64,000 bases of DNA from Valencia hispanica (lineage: Eukaryota > Chordata > Actinopteri > Cyprinodontiformes > Valenciidae): the NCBI GenBank assembly GCA_963556495.2, contig OY747707.1, positions 311,001-375,000 of the forward strand. Reading direction: 5' to 3'. The position numbers were made by a program, and so were the translations under genes. Below, piece after piece: positions 23,190-33,092 of the stretch (positions within the stretch are counted from its first letter, which is position 1; every line of letters starts with the position of its first letter). The notes below the pieces were generated by a model, which saw nothing but the letters and a program-made list of their open reading frames with translations, was not told the origin of the DNA and searched no databases.

Positions 23190-24340
23190 AAAGCATGTTA
23201 CTTTGAGAAGATATAATATTACATCTGATGGTGTCTAACTTCCCTCTGAAGTGGTCTGCGAACTCTTCACGAGTGTTTGAGGTGGTTTTCTGAAATGCAT
23301 TAATAGCATGGTTAAGCATTTTGTCAATTGTGGAAAATAGAATTTTAGGATTATTTTTATTATCTGAGATGGTTTTGGAAAAGTATATATTTCTTCAATT
23401 TCTTGCTGCATCATTGTATGATTTGAGAAGTTCTGTGTATATTTGATGGTTTATCATGGTATTTTTTCTCCATTTTCTCTCTGCCTCCCTGCAAATCCTC
23501 TTTTGTTTTGTGAGGTTTACATTCCCCCACGGTGATACAAGTTTTGGGTGGGAACTTTTAACTCTAAGTGGAGCAAGTAGGTCAAGAGCGGACTGAAGCC
23601 TACTGTTAAAATTATTGGTAATAAAATCACGGGGGGCAGGTAAAGCAGTAGGAGATATCCTAGCAAAAACTTCAAGAAAACCTGCAGCCACTTCAGGGTT
23701 TAGATGACAGTCTCCTGCTGGATAAAACTGGTGATGTTAAAAAACACACAGTAGTGGTCAGAGACAGCCAAGTCAACAACAGAGGACACGCTGGTGGACA
23801 GACCATTTGTGATGACCAAGTCCATGTTGTGTCCTCTGTTGTGAGTCAGCTGCGTGACATGTTGACTAAAATCCATATAATTCAGAACATTTAAAAAATC
23901 AGCTGATGAAGGTAAAAGGTAATCCACATGTAGATTAAAATCACCAGCTAAAATAATCATTTCATAAGAGTTGTGCAGAATTGATAAAAACTCTGAAAAT
24001 CTTACCCTAACCCTTTTTTAGGAGGCCTATAAACTGTAACACATAAAATCTGAGGAGTGCTAAAAACAGTTGCATTTTAGTGCTATAAATATCAAATAAA
24101 ACAGTTTTTTGCAGAAAGCATTGATGAACTTATAAAAGAAGTACCGCCTCCCCTTTTGCCTCTCCTTGTGGAATAAGTGAAGTTAAAATTTGGTGGGGAG
24201 GCTTCTGTAAGAACAACAAGAGCATCTGCACTCAGCCATGTTTCTGTTAAAAATAAACACTAAAGATTGTAGTCTAAAATCAGATCGTTGATAGTAAAAG
24301 TTTTATTCAGCAGAGAGCGAACATTTAAAAGTGCCATATT
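23190..24340 (-). pseudogene. Family-F endonuclease and linker
   Basis: Reads MALLNVRSLLNKTFTINDLI, FITETWLSADALVVL, PPNFNF, RRGKRGGGTSF, then after stops and frameshifts GDFNLHVDYLL, THNRGHNMDLVITNGL and VSDHYCVFF, all endonuclease landmarks. The linker has SPWGNVNLTKQKRICREAERKWRK. The polymerase domain is absent. EN is the target-nicking module. Confidence 0.75.
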
Positions 24341-26035
24341 AATATAAATTGGAGATGGAGTGACTATTTGATTTACTGTGATTGGGACTTTTGGGGCCAG
24401 ACTAATTGACAGCATGTGGGCGCCGTGTCTGTTAAGGTGAAGTCCTTCCGCCCCAAATAAGTGACTCCTGCCTGAGGAAATGTTAAAATTGTCTAAAAAA
24501 CTGATGTTGTGAGTCACGGTGGCAGAGGAAAGCCAAGTGTTCAGAGATAAAAGTCCAAGACCAAATCCTCTGTCAACGGCGGGAGTGAGGCCAGAGATAA
24601 AATGGCACCTGAAAAAAATTGCTAGATAGATGTGAGTTTTTTAAGAGATTAAAAAGATGGATAGGATCATGCCTCAGGAGCTCAGACTGCTGCTTATGAA
24701 TGTTTTTGGTGCCAGCGTGAATTATAACTTTACTCACAGCTGTATGTAGTTGAATGAGCTTCTGGATCTTTCCTGCAATGTCCATCACGATGGCTCCAGG
24801 GAAAAACCGAGTGCGGGCTCCACTCATCCTAGACTCCTGATTATGGAGTCCCCAATGATGAGTGTGGTGGGAGGCACGTCTGCAGGTTGTTGAGTCTGGG
24901 CAGAGGATCAGTCACCATCAATGGCTTGCTGTATGTTGAACAGAGAAGCATCCCCAGGACTGCATCGATGTGCGTTTGGCCCCGAGGGCTCTTTCCGTGG
25001 CTTTGGAGTGAAGTGGAGCATACCTCGGCGAGTTCTGGCTGCAGTCCAGGGTTTGGCGTGACGTGGAGTTGGACTGCTGCACCGGTGGCTGGGAGGGGTT
25101 GAGCTGTGTGCTGGCAGAGTTAAGTTTTAAGTTGAGACAGTTCTTTGGTTTTATTTCTTACATGCAAAGAGAGACAGATCAAGCATTTCATCCTGGTCTA
25201 GGTCTGACAAAATCAAACTTACAACCTTGTTATTTACATAGTTAGGTCACACCCCACATCTCACAGTTATTTTCCCCTAACTCTAAACTCTAAGAAGTCC
25301 AGGGGGTTTTATTACCCCACCAGCCAGTTCTAGGAAACAGATTGTATCAGAGGAAATTGTTACCCCCATAAACCAGTATCTTATGACATCTTCCAGAGCC
25401 TAAATTACCCTGGCAGCTGACCTGTAGGGTTGCTGACCTGTAAGTGTCCCTTCCAGAGAACATCCTAAAATTAAGTTTCTTTCACAAGCTAAACATACCT
25501 GTAATTGCTTATTTTCCTCCACAGCTGTAAGTCTGCGGAGCTACAGGGGCCAGGGGCTGTCAGAGGAGGAAAGTCCGGATCCAAGGCACCAAAAGGGTTG
25601 GACAATGTTAGGCATGTTGGAGGAAAGTGGTGGCGGCTGCTCAGTGCACCCCCACCGCGGTCATGCCGACCATGGTCCAGGTATTCAGCGGGACTGGAGT
25701 GGAGCTGATGGGAGTTTTTAGCTTGCCCCTTGCTGAAACCAGCGGTCCTCCTCTGCAGCAGATGTCACATGGGCATTTGGCACCCCGAGTCCATTTGGAG
25801 ACTCAGCAATGGATCCCCTCTCTACAGCTTCGGCGGGCGGGAAGAAAATAGTGTCAGCCAGCTGAGCACTATTGGCGGCAGAAACGAGAGTCCAGCCGAA
25901 GATGATGTCTACATTGCGCTCACGCTCCTGGATTTGGTGTAGTTGGAGATCCTCTGCTCCAGCTCCAGAACCTTCTGGCTAAGTTTAGCGCAGCCATCAC
26001 ACCCAGGGCTGCAGGTAAGTGGAGCCATGGTGGGG
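24330..26035 (-). pseudogene. Family-F ORF1 (CxxC/coiled-coil plus SGNH esterase), split by an LTR
   Basis: Minus strand begins MAPLTCSPGCDGCAKLSQKV with paired cysteines, then LELEQRI heptads. After a decayed stretch and the LTR comes PPTTLIIGDSIIRSLG (24.87 kb; the GDS block with the catalytic serine), VSKVIIHAGTKNIHKQQSELL (24.71 kb; the HAGTNDI block with N changed to K) and HLFGAEGLHLNRHGAHML (24.45 kb; the D/H block, where G-L-H-L-N keeps H but D is replaced by E-G). Stops occur, for example near 24829. The reading frame on either side of the LTR is compatible once the element is ignored, so it was inserted into a coding region. Confidence 0.7.
25107..25523 (-). mobile_element. Probable solo LTR (417 bases) inserted in LINE ORF1
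   Basis: The segment begins tgtgctggcag and ends ttcctccaca, giving TGTG..CACA inverted ends, and is bordered by gctg on both sides (25103-25106 and 25524-25527), a four-base duplication of the kind made by retroviral-type integrases. On the minus strand there is a polyadenylation signal AATAAA at 25155-25150, about 45 bases from the end. Removing the segment and one gctg leaves the LINE ORF1 frame continuous. No internal retroviral genes are present. The family is not identified. Confidence 0.6.
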
Positions 26036-28966
26036 GAAAAGGTGATCCCCACCGATTAAAACACTCCCGATAAAAGCATCCGATTATTAAAAAGTTAGGG
26101 ATGCTAAAATTGGTTAAAACCAGACTTAAAAAACGAAAGATTTAAAACCAGTTAAAACCGTGTTTGTTTTGGATTAGGTCTTGGCGGGTCAAACTGACGT
26201 TCACTGATGCTGATGGTCGCTGATACTAACGTATGCTCTAATTAGCATGTAATAACATGTTTGGCCAAAACAGGAAGGGACAGAGCTTACTCTTACATTC
26301 CCTGCCAACCTTTCTGATTAAATACCTTAAAGGGATAGTTTGCATTTTTAGACATGAAGTTCTATCCCATCCTCATCATCAGCATAGTGCATTTATATAT
26401 AGCATAGTGCATATATACACCATCAGCATACTGCATACACCAACAGCATGGTGCTCCATCTGGCATTGTGCTAATATGAGTTTCATCATCAGATGTTTCG
26501 TAATCAGACATGTCGGCATTCAACAGTAGAAAAGCTGCCGGGAGGAGCGCAACAGTTGATGCTGGCTTCAGTGCAGATTGATTAGAATGGAAAGAAAATA
26601 GTGCAGAGTAATAGTGAGTTACGAATTTTGGCCGGCGTTTTTTTTTTGTGATGCAAATGAATCATGTTTTCAAATGCATATAGTTTTCTGAAGCAAAACG
26701 GCACAGTTTGTTGGCCTCCGAAACTAGCCAGAACTACTTTCTTGAAAGACTTGAATTATTAGAAAATAGAAGGCATACAAGACTACTGATAATCACCCTC
26801 AATCTGGGGCTCCGCGCAAGATCTCCCCCCTGGGGTCAAAATGATCAGAAGAACGGTGAGCAAAGATCCCAAAACCACACAGGGGGACCAAGTGAATGGC
26901 CTGCAGAGAGCTGGGACAAAAATAACAAAGGCTACTATCAGTAACACACTATGCCACAGGCAGATATGCATTGTTGTGAGATGCTATTACCATCTCCTGA
27001 AAACTAGTAATAATATAAAGTTGCAACCAGGATAAAAACAAAGAAACAGCAACAAGAAATGCTGCCCACAGAACTGGTGGCTCACTGAATCTATAACTCA
27101 TACTTTAGCATTTTTCTTTGTCACTTTTTTGCCTTCTGTGTTTGTTACAAATTGTAAGATTTAAAATTTGAATCATGGTGAAAGAAAATCTAATCTGCAG
27201 AACTAGATAGGTTTGTTCACATTGGTTTATCATTTCAGCTTTTTGCTTTATGAATCAGAAGGCGAGATGGATCACTCAAGAATATTTCTTTAAATAGGAA
27301 ACTAACAACACCTTTAGAGGACAAAGTAATGATGTCACAGCCAGTTACAGATTTTTCCACTAATTTAATACTTTTATTCTTTATGTGATGAGCATAAAAA
27401 CCCAACTATAACAGTGTATAGCTGCATCTTGCATTTTGTAGTTTAATGTCAAAATATTAGAACCTATAGATGAAGCATAATTATTATTTTCATGAGCAGA
27501 AAAAATTGTTTAGTCAAAGCATAACATTATCTAAACAAATTTAGATACCAACCAGGGAAAACCCTTTATTCTCCAGAGGACTGGTCTTGACTAAATACTT
27601 AAATCCTCTTTTATAGCTTCCCATGTTTGTAAACTGCTGCCCCTTTGGTCAGCAACGTTCAATGAGAGCTCAAAGAACCGCCTTGTTGTCTGTTGTGGAT
27701 ATATTCTTTTGCTTTGGTGGCACTTTATGTGGTGATAAAAACAAGGTCCAACAACCCACCAGCACCAGATCCTTCTAGTGCAGTGTTCCTTGTTAATCAC
27801 AGTAAACAGTTGGAGATCCTTTCAAAGGGGATTATATCAGGGTCAGAAGCATTTGGACCTTAATTACCCTTGACATAATGTTTGACCATTCTGTTACCAC
27901 TGGGGAGGGCAGCACTTATTAAGGAGACATGGGCCAATGGGTCATGTGGGTCTCCTAGGGTCAACATTGCAAACATATAGCCCAGGCCCAACCCCCGCGG
28001 CAGACTTCCTCCACGTTTTATTGAAGAAGTCCAGATCTCCGGCACTCCTCACCACGTCAGTGATCTGAGATGATCCCAGGAAGGAATCCTGTTAATTCAG
28101 CCTTTAGGTTGTGGTGTTCACAGGAAGACTGTCAGTTGGAATGAACGTTGAACAGCAGGGTTTCAGCGAGGATGTGCAGACACAAGCTCCGAGGGCAATT
28201 TAACCTATGGGTTAAAGGTCGCTGGTTCTAATCCTCCGGCCAGGTGCATCTGTATATCAGAGACCTCCAGTCTGCTTTAACTGCCTGAACACAGCTTCGC
28301 TTTGGCAGATTTTAATTAATAAGCAACAATTAAACAATTAAAAAGGCATCTTCTACTGTTACCATATGAGCAATAATAAATCGGTTTTGATATCACTAGT
28401 AAATATATATGCCGGAAGGCTCAAGACAGTTTAAGAGTGAATTAATCTAACCTGATTAATATTCTTGTTGCCCAAAAATCTTCAAAAATGTTATTTCCTC
28501 TAATTTATATTACATTACATGTTACAGATGAAACAAGCCTTCCATCTGCATGTCCCAAATTGTTTTTTTTCCCCAATTTCTTATTTTGAAAACTTATGGC
28601 ATAGGTGTCAAGGTTTGTTTTTAATCAAAACTAATTTATCAACTTTTGATGTGTTCCATTTTGTCTTTTTGTGTTTTTTTCCACAATTTCTAAATAACCT
28701 TTAAGCTGCAGGGATTGTTTATGATTGGCTCTTCTGGAGGTCCAGGAGAACCTGAATCACATCGCTCACTGTGACCCCATGCCGGGGTTCTTTTTTTAAT
28801 GGGTCACTAAAGGCAATGGATTATAGAAATGCTAAGTAAAGAAAATAAAACAAATTAATACAATGTTAGCTCAAGTCAGTGTCATGATTTTGACAGAAGG
28901 GTTTTAATGCATGGGAAAGACAGTCAAGGAGGCATAAGACAGCTGGGGACAATTAAGGAATACAGA
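26036..28966. other. No gene recognised (2.9 kb)
   Basis: No frame carries a known domain. About 26380-26460 holds imperfect repeats of agcatagtgcat-like units. A tRNA-like B-box is noted separately near 28230. Otherwise featureless AT-rich sequence, possibly host intergenic or intronic. Confidence 0.35.
28190..28256 (+). repeat. Possible tRNA-derived SINE fragment
   Basis: gggttaaaggtcgctggttctaatcctcc contains a perfect match to the B-box pattern (ggttctaatcc), preceded by a variable-loop-like stretch. It resembles the 5' part of a tRNA-derived SINE. No acceptor stem or full cloverleaf was seen, so a functional tRNA is unlikely. Confidence 0.3.
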
Positions 28967-29531
28967 GACTAACAGACACAGGGTAAAATATGACAGCCGG
29001 ACATTCAATTAAATTATCTAGTTTCTATTCAATGTCTAAATGGACTTTCTAAAGCAGACCAATCCAATTTATACAAAGAAAATTACAGTCAGTCCAATCC
29101 AATCATCGAGAAAGATCCAAACTCAGGTAAAAGAGCTCCAGTGATCCTAATTAAAACACAATTTAAGCCAATTCTCTATTGCAGGAAATCCAGATGACTC
29201 CAGAACTATCTCATCTTATATGTATATATGTATGTATATATATATATTGGGGATGTCGCATATGATCACGTGATCGGAATCGGGTGAAAATGATCGGGTA
29301 TAACCTAATAAAACAACGACACTTTAAATTCATCCTGCGACAGAGATTGTCAAACGGTTTGACAGTGGCTTAGTTTTGATTTCAACAGTTCCACTACATC
29401 AATATTCACTGCATGGACGACAACTAGTAACGTCACACAATTGGCAGGCGGACAATTGAGACAACACAATAGTGAGCTGCAAGCTAGAAATGCTAATGCA
29501 GGGCAAACGTGTTGCCTCACTAAAGCAAAAA
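28967..29531 (+). repeat. Long inverted repeat, left arm
   Basis: From gactaacagacacagggtaa to ctcactaaagcaaaaat this arm is the reverse complement of 30400-31009, with roughly eight to ten substitutions seen by eye outside the AT tract (about 98% identity). The arm covers about 250 bases of flank, a short AT-repeat tract (29218-29248), and the 5' end of a hAT element from 29249 to just before its transposase start. The right arm is longer only because its AT tract is expanded. Confidence 0.9.
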
Positions 29532-29719
29532 TGTCAGCAGTTTGGACGTATTTTAAGCTGAACAGTGAAGGCAGTGCAGCAGCTACATATAATGTGTGCA
29601 AATTGGGCATTTCACTTGGTGTAAAAAACTGCGCTGCATTCAACAATGAGAATTTCATACGGCACCCTGACAAAATATGGAAGCGTATGTGTAACATAAA
29701 TCAAATTAAAATGGATTAG
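29531..29719 (+). pseudogene. hAT transposase N-terminus, decayed BED zinc finger
   Basis: Translates as MSAVWTYFKLNSEGSAAATYNVC, GISLGVKNCAAFNNENFIRHPDKIW. BED fingers of hAT transposases have VW.YF, a C-x2-C pair and an H-x(3-5)-H/C pair. Here the first cysteine is Y (YNVC) and the second histidine is gone, so zinc binding is lost. The start is the ATG that immediately follows the inverted-repeat arm. The frame terminates at about 29719, inside non-coding repeat. Confidence 0.65.
29680..29707 (+). repeat. 28-base inverted repeat, left copy
   Basis: The 28 bases starting gaagcgtatgtgtaacataa are exactly repeated in inverse orientation at 31013-31040. They lie at the end of the BED fragment and just before the resumption of transposase sequence, so they mark the edges of the rearranged segment. 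Confidence 0.85.
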
Positions 29720-29726
29720 CACAAAT

Positions 29727-30360
29727 GCTTTTTCATTTTCAAAATCTAGCTGCTATTTTTGACTCATAAATAAAATTAAAAAGATATTATCCAAACTGCT
29801 TTTTCATGTTACAATTCAACATTGCTCATTCTGTAACTTAATTAAAATTAAATAGAAAAGGGCATTTAAGATTTAATTTTCAAATTGCATCCCAGCAAAA
29901 TAGTTACAAAATTCAATTTGAAATGTCAAAGTTGAAAAATTAAATGCATTGGCAGAAATGCTTTTTCATATTCAGAATACAAATGCCATTTTTGACTCAT
30001 AAATAAAAATTAAAAACGAATCATCCAAACTGCTTTTTCATTTTACAATTCAACAGTGCTCATTCTGTAACTTAATTAAAATTAAATAGAAAAGGGCTTT
30101 TAAGATTTAATTTTTAAATTGCACCCCAGCAGAATAGTTACAAAATTCAATTTGAAATGTCAAAGTTGAAAATGAAAATGCATTTGCAGAAATGCATTTT
30201 CATTTTCAGAATACAAATGCCCTTTTTGACTCATAAATAAAATGAAAAATAAATTATCCAAACTGCTTTTTCATTTTGCAATTCAGCGTAGCTCGTTCCT
30301 TGACCTAATTAAAAAGATAAAGAAAATGTATTGCTTTTTTGTTTTCATCCCTACCCCCGC
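29727..30360 (+). repeat. AT-rich tandem array, unit about 233 bases, about 2.5 copies
   Basis: The phrase tgctttttcat / tgcattttcat recurs at 29727, 29959 and 30193 (spacing 232 and 234). Each unit continues with tgactcataaataaa, atccaaactgctttttca, ctgtaacttaattaaaatt and agaaaagggc. The third copy is partial and more diverged. No coding frame. Confidence 0.85.
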
Positions 30361-30399
30361 GAAAGGTGTAACATAATTCAAATCGAATTGTAACTGAAT

Positions 30400-30678
30400 T
30401 TTTGCTTTAGTGAGGCAACACGTTTGCCCTGCATTAGCATTTCAAGCTTGCAGCTCACTATTGTGTTGTCTCAATTGTCCGCCTGCCGATTGTGTGACGT
30501 TACTAGTTGTCGTCCATGCAGTGAATATTGATGTAGTGGAACTGTTGAAATCAAAACTAAGCCACTGTCAAACCGTTTGACAATCTCTGTCGCAGGATGA
30601 ATTTAAAGTGTCGTTGTTTTATTAGGTTATACCCGGTCATTTTCACCCAATTCCGATCACGTGATCATATGCGACATC

Positions 30679-30761
<83 letters not shown>

Positions 30762-31009
30762 ATGAGATAGTTCTGGATTCATCTGGATTTCCTGCAATAG
30801 AGAATTGGCTTAAATTGTGTTTTAATTAGGATCACTGGAGCTCTTTTACCTGAGTTTGGATCTTTCTCGATGATTGGATTGGACTGACTGTAAATTTCTT
30901 TGTATAAATTGGATTGGTCTGCTTTAGAAAGTCCATTTAGACATTGAATAGAAACTAGATAATTTAATTGAATGTCAGGCTGTCATATTTTACCCTGTGT
31001 CTGTTAGTC
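30400..31009 (-). repeat. Long inverted repeat, right arm
   Basis: Reverse complement of 28967-29531, including the hAT 5' end and about 250 bases that on the left lie outside the transposon. Differences are mostly single substitutions plus the expansion of the AT tract. It ends three bases from the 28-base repeat at 31013. Confidence 0.9.
30682..30759. repeat. (TA)n microsatellite, about 78 bases
   Basis: Uninterrupted TA dinucleotides. The equivalent tract in the left arm (about 29218-29248) is shorter and interrupted, so this one has expanded after duplication. Confidence 0.95.
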
Positions 31010-31040
31010 ATAAATTTGATTTATGTTACACATACGCTTC

Positions 31041-31320
31041 TATAGACAAAAACACTGGGCCAGCCGATACTAAAAGATACATAAAAAAACAAGAAGAAAT
31101 TGCCTACGGGCAGCGAAAAGTTCAAAAAGATCATAACCAAGACAGCCGGACTGATCATACTGGATGACGAGCCACTGTCAGTCTCCCGGAGCACCTGAAG
31201 CCATGGTCTGAGATGCCTTCTCATCACCACTTTAGAGACACAGCTATGCCGGACATTCACAACAAGCTAAATGACTGCCTTCTACTTCTTGTATCAACGG
31301 TGTTTGCTTTTGGGAATACC
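31041..31320 (+). pseudogene. hAT transposase middle fragment
   Basis: Plus-strand frames read FKKIITKTAGLIILDDEPLSVS and, after a frame change at about 31160-31190, EHLKPWSEMPSHHHFRDTAMPDIHNK. This matches the hAT pattern I..D..P.S.V followed by L.P.Y..PSR..F..TALP. The intervening GFR.L section is damaged. About 1.3 kb of rearranged sequence separates it from the BED fragment. The catalytic core and dimerisation domain are absent. Confidence 0.65.
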
Positions 31321-31603
31321 ACACGGACGTAAGAAGTTTGTCTGTTTGTCCGATTTCACTGCCTAGCTTTACTGCCCATTGGGTCAACCCAAGTTTTATT
31401 TACAACATGTGACCTTGCATGCGCAACACTTTAGCGAATCTCACACGGTAGAGCATCATATACATACTTTAAAAAAACTTAAAACTTGTCCTTTTTCTTT
31501 TTATTATATTAATGTATTGCGGAAGGATCCGATCGGGACTTGGTATCGGCAAAATGACTCGGACTCAACTCGTCGGGTAAAAGAATATAATCGTTACATC
31601 CCT

Positions 31604-31980
31604 AATATATATAGATATATATCAATATTTCTATCTTTCAGATTAAAAGTACCTTTAGAAAATAACAAGCAGGTGTTAAAAGCACCTTTCATTAAACCCA
31701 GATTTCGACATTAAAATTTTCTATTAGTCTGGTGTAAAATTCTCATCTTGAAATTGTGTTTTCATTGGCCTTAATAGAATATCATCATACTTAACAGAAA
31801 TAAAAACTTGAAAACAATCTATATAATGTGTTTTACTTAGTTAAGGAGTTACTAAAATAAATTAACTTTTCCATTTTATTGTCCTGTATTGAATATGACT
31901 GTAGATGCGAAAACGTACAGCAGAAAGCATTTTTTCCAAGTTATTTCGGAATGCATAATGTTCACCTGTGTTGTCCAGTA
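31604..31980. other. No gene recognised
   Basis: AT-rich flank with no recognisable motif between the hAT remnant and a LINE tail. Confidence 0.35.
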
Positions 31981-32373
31981 TCAACATTTTACTTTCTTTA
32001 ATATAGAAAGCAGTCTTACATCAGTTCTTCTGTTTTTTCTGTTTCTTTGCTCTGTCTTCTCAAACCCCCAGAAGGTTGTGGCAGATGGCCGCTGGTTCTG
32101 GTTCTGCTGGAGGTTTCTTCCAGTAAAAGGGGAGTTTTTCCTCTCCACTGTCGCTACATGCTTGCTCAGTATGAGGGATTGCTGAGGTTGGAGTCTGCAT
32201 CAATGGGGTGCAACTGCCAGTCAAAGACTCGATGCAATCTGCTGGGATTCCTTAGATAGAACATTTTAAACTGATTGGAATGTTTGTATGATTGTATTGA
32301 AATAACTTTACTTGTAAAGTGCCTTGAGATGATTTGCTGTGAACCGGTGCTATATAAATAAACTGAACTGAAT
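31981..32373 (+). repeat. Family-A LINE 3' UTR fragment
   Basis: Sense-orientation family-A 3' UTR: tctgtcttctcaaacccccag, ggtggtttcttcc-like, ctccactgtcgctacatgcttgctcagtatgaggg, gcaatctgctgggattcctta, ctatataaataaactgaactgaatta. A diverged, 5'-truncated copy with a short tail. Confidence 0.75.
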
Positions 32374-33092
32374 TAATAGCCTGTTTTATGAAAGTAAACT
32401 GCAATGTAACCAAGATCTATGATATTAACACAAGATTTGTCCTCTACAGTTCCACGTGTCAAAACCTTCCTCCAAGGCTGTCTTTAATAAATTTCTGCTT
32501 ATATAATATCGTTTTTATGACTTTAGCCTGTTTCACCCGAAACGTTACATAAGATCTATCTTTATGGCTTGCCTTCAAAGGTGAATTTCTCTGTGTGATA
32601 TTGTGGAGCCCTGCAGAATTCACTCATGTTGAATAATCTACTCGAAGTAAACAGTTCTTTCTTCTACATCATGCTTCAATTGGTGAGCATGATATCTGCC
32701 ATAAGCTCATGAAACCAGCATGAAATACAATAACACTGTGTTTTCTTCATCGTCATGGCACCAACAGTGTCTGGAGTGTTGGTGCAAGAAAAAAAAGCCT
32801 CTTCCGAGTTGACACCAGGGGGAAGGGGAAATTGGAAGAGTTAGTGTGGCAGTAGGGGGGATTGGCAAAGGATTATTGGAAGGTAGAGAAAGAAGGGAGG
32901 AGGGGATAAGCTGTAATTACTTTGTAAATGCATTTTGGATTAAACTACCTTAGTGCTAGGATGAATAACGGACAGAGAACAAGTTTGAGATGTTTTCACA
33001 TAAACATAGAAAAAATAGCTACAACACTTCAATTTACAATTGTTTTGCATAATAATGAAAAATAATTGTAGCTTTTATTTTCTTTTTACTTT
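32374..33092. other. No gene recognised
   Basis: Includes a G-rich purine stretch at about 32790-32910 but no frame with motifs and no identified repeat. Confidence 0.35.

Larger units (their letters stand above)
23186..26035 (-). mobile_element. Family-F L2-like LINE (ORF1 + EN), RT missing, hosting an LTR
   Basis: Minus-strand order: ORF1 start at about 26030, SGNH blocks at 24.87-24.4 kb, EN at 24.33-23.7 kb and the EN-RT linker to about 23190. It stops where family-A copy A2 begins, so the RT was lost or displaced. No continuation was found on the far side of A2 (below 19.49 kb). ORF1 is interrupted by a 417-base LTR at 25107-25523. Confidence 0.7.
29249..31603 (+). mobile_element. hAT-type DNA transposon remnant with internal rearrangement
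   Basis: The left end reads ggggatgtcgcatatgatc; the right end on the minus strand reads agggatgtaacgattatat, consistent with degenerate hAT termini. Inside are a BED-finger scrap (29531-29680) and a transposase middle section (31041-31300), both on the plus strand. Between them lie an AT-rich tandem array and an inverted copy of the element's own 5' end plus left flank. No eight-base target duplication is apparent because both ends lie in AT repeats. Most of the transposase gene is deleted. Element limits are approximate. Confidence 0.6.

Noticed and set aside
28190..28256. Possible functional tRNA gene
   Set aside because: A good B-box is present but there is no matching acceptor stem, anticodon arm or 3' end; a SINE scrap is more likely.
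30361..30390. gtgtaacataattcaaat as a third copy of the 28-base repeat
   Set aside because: Only a partial match with several differences; noted as related but not counted as a true copy.
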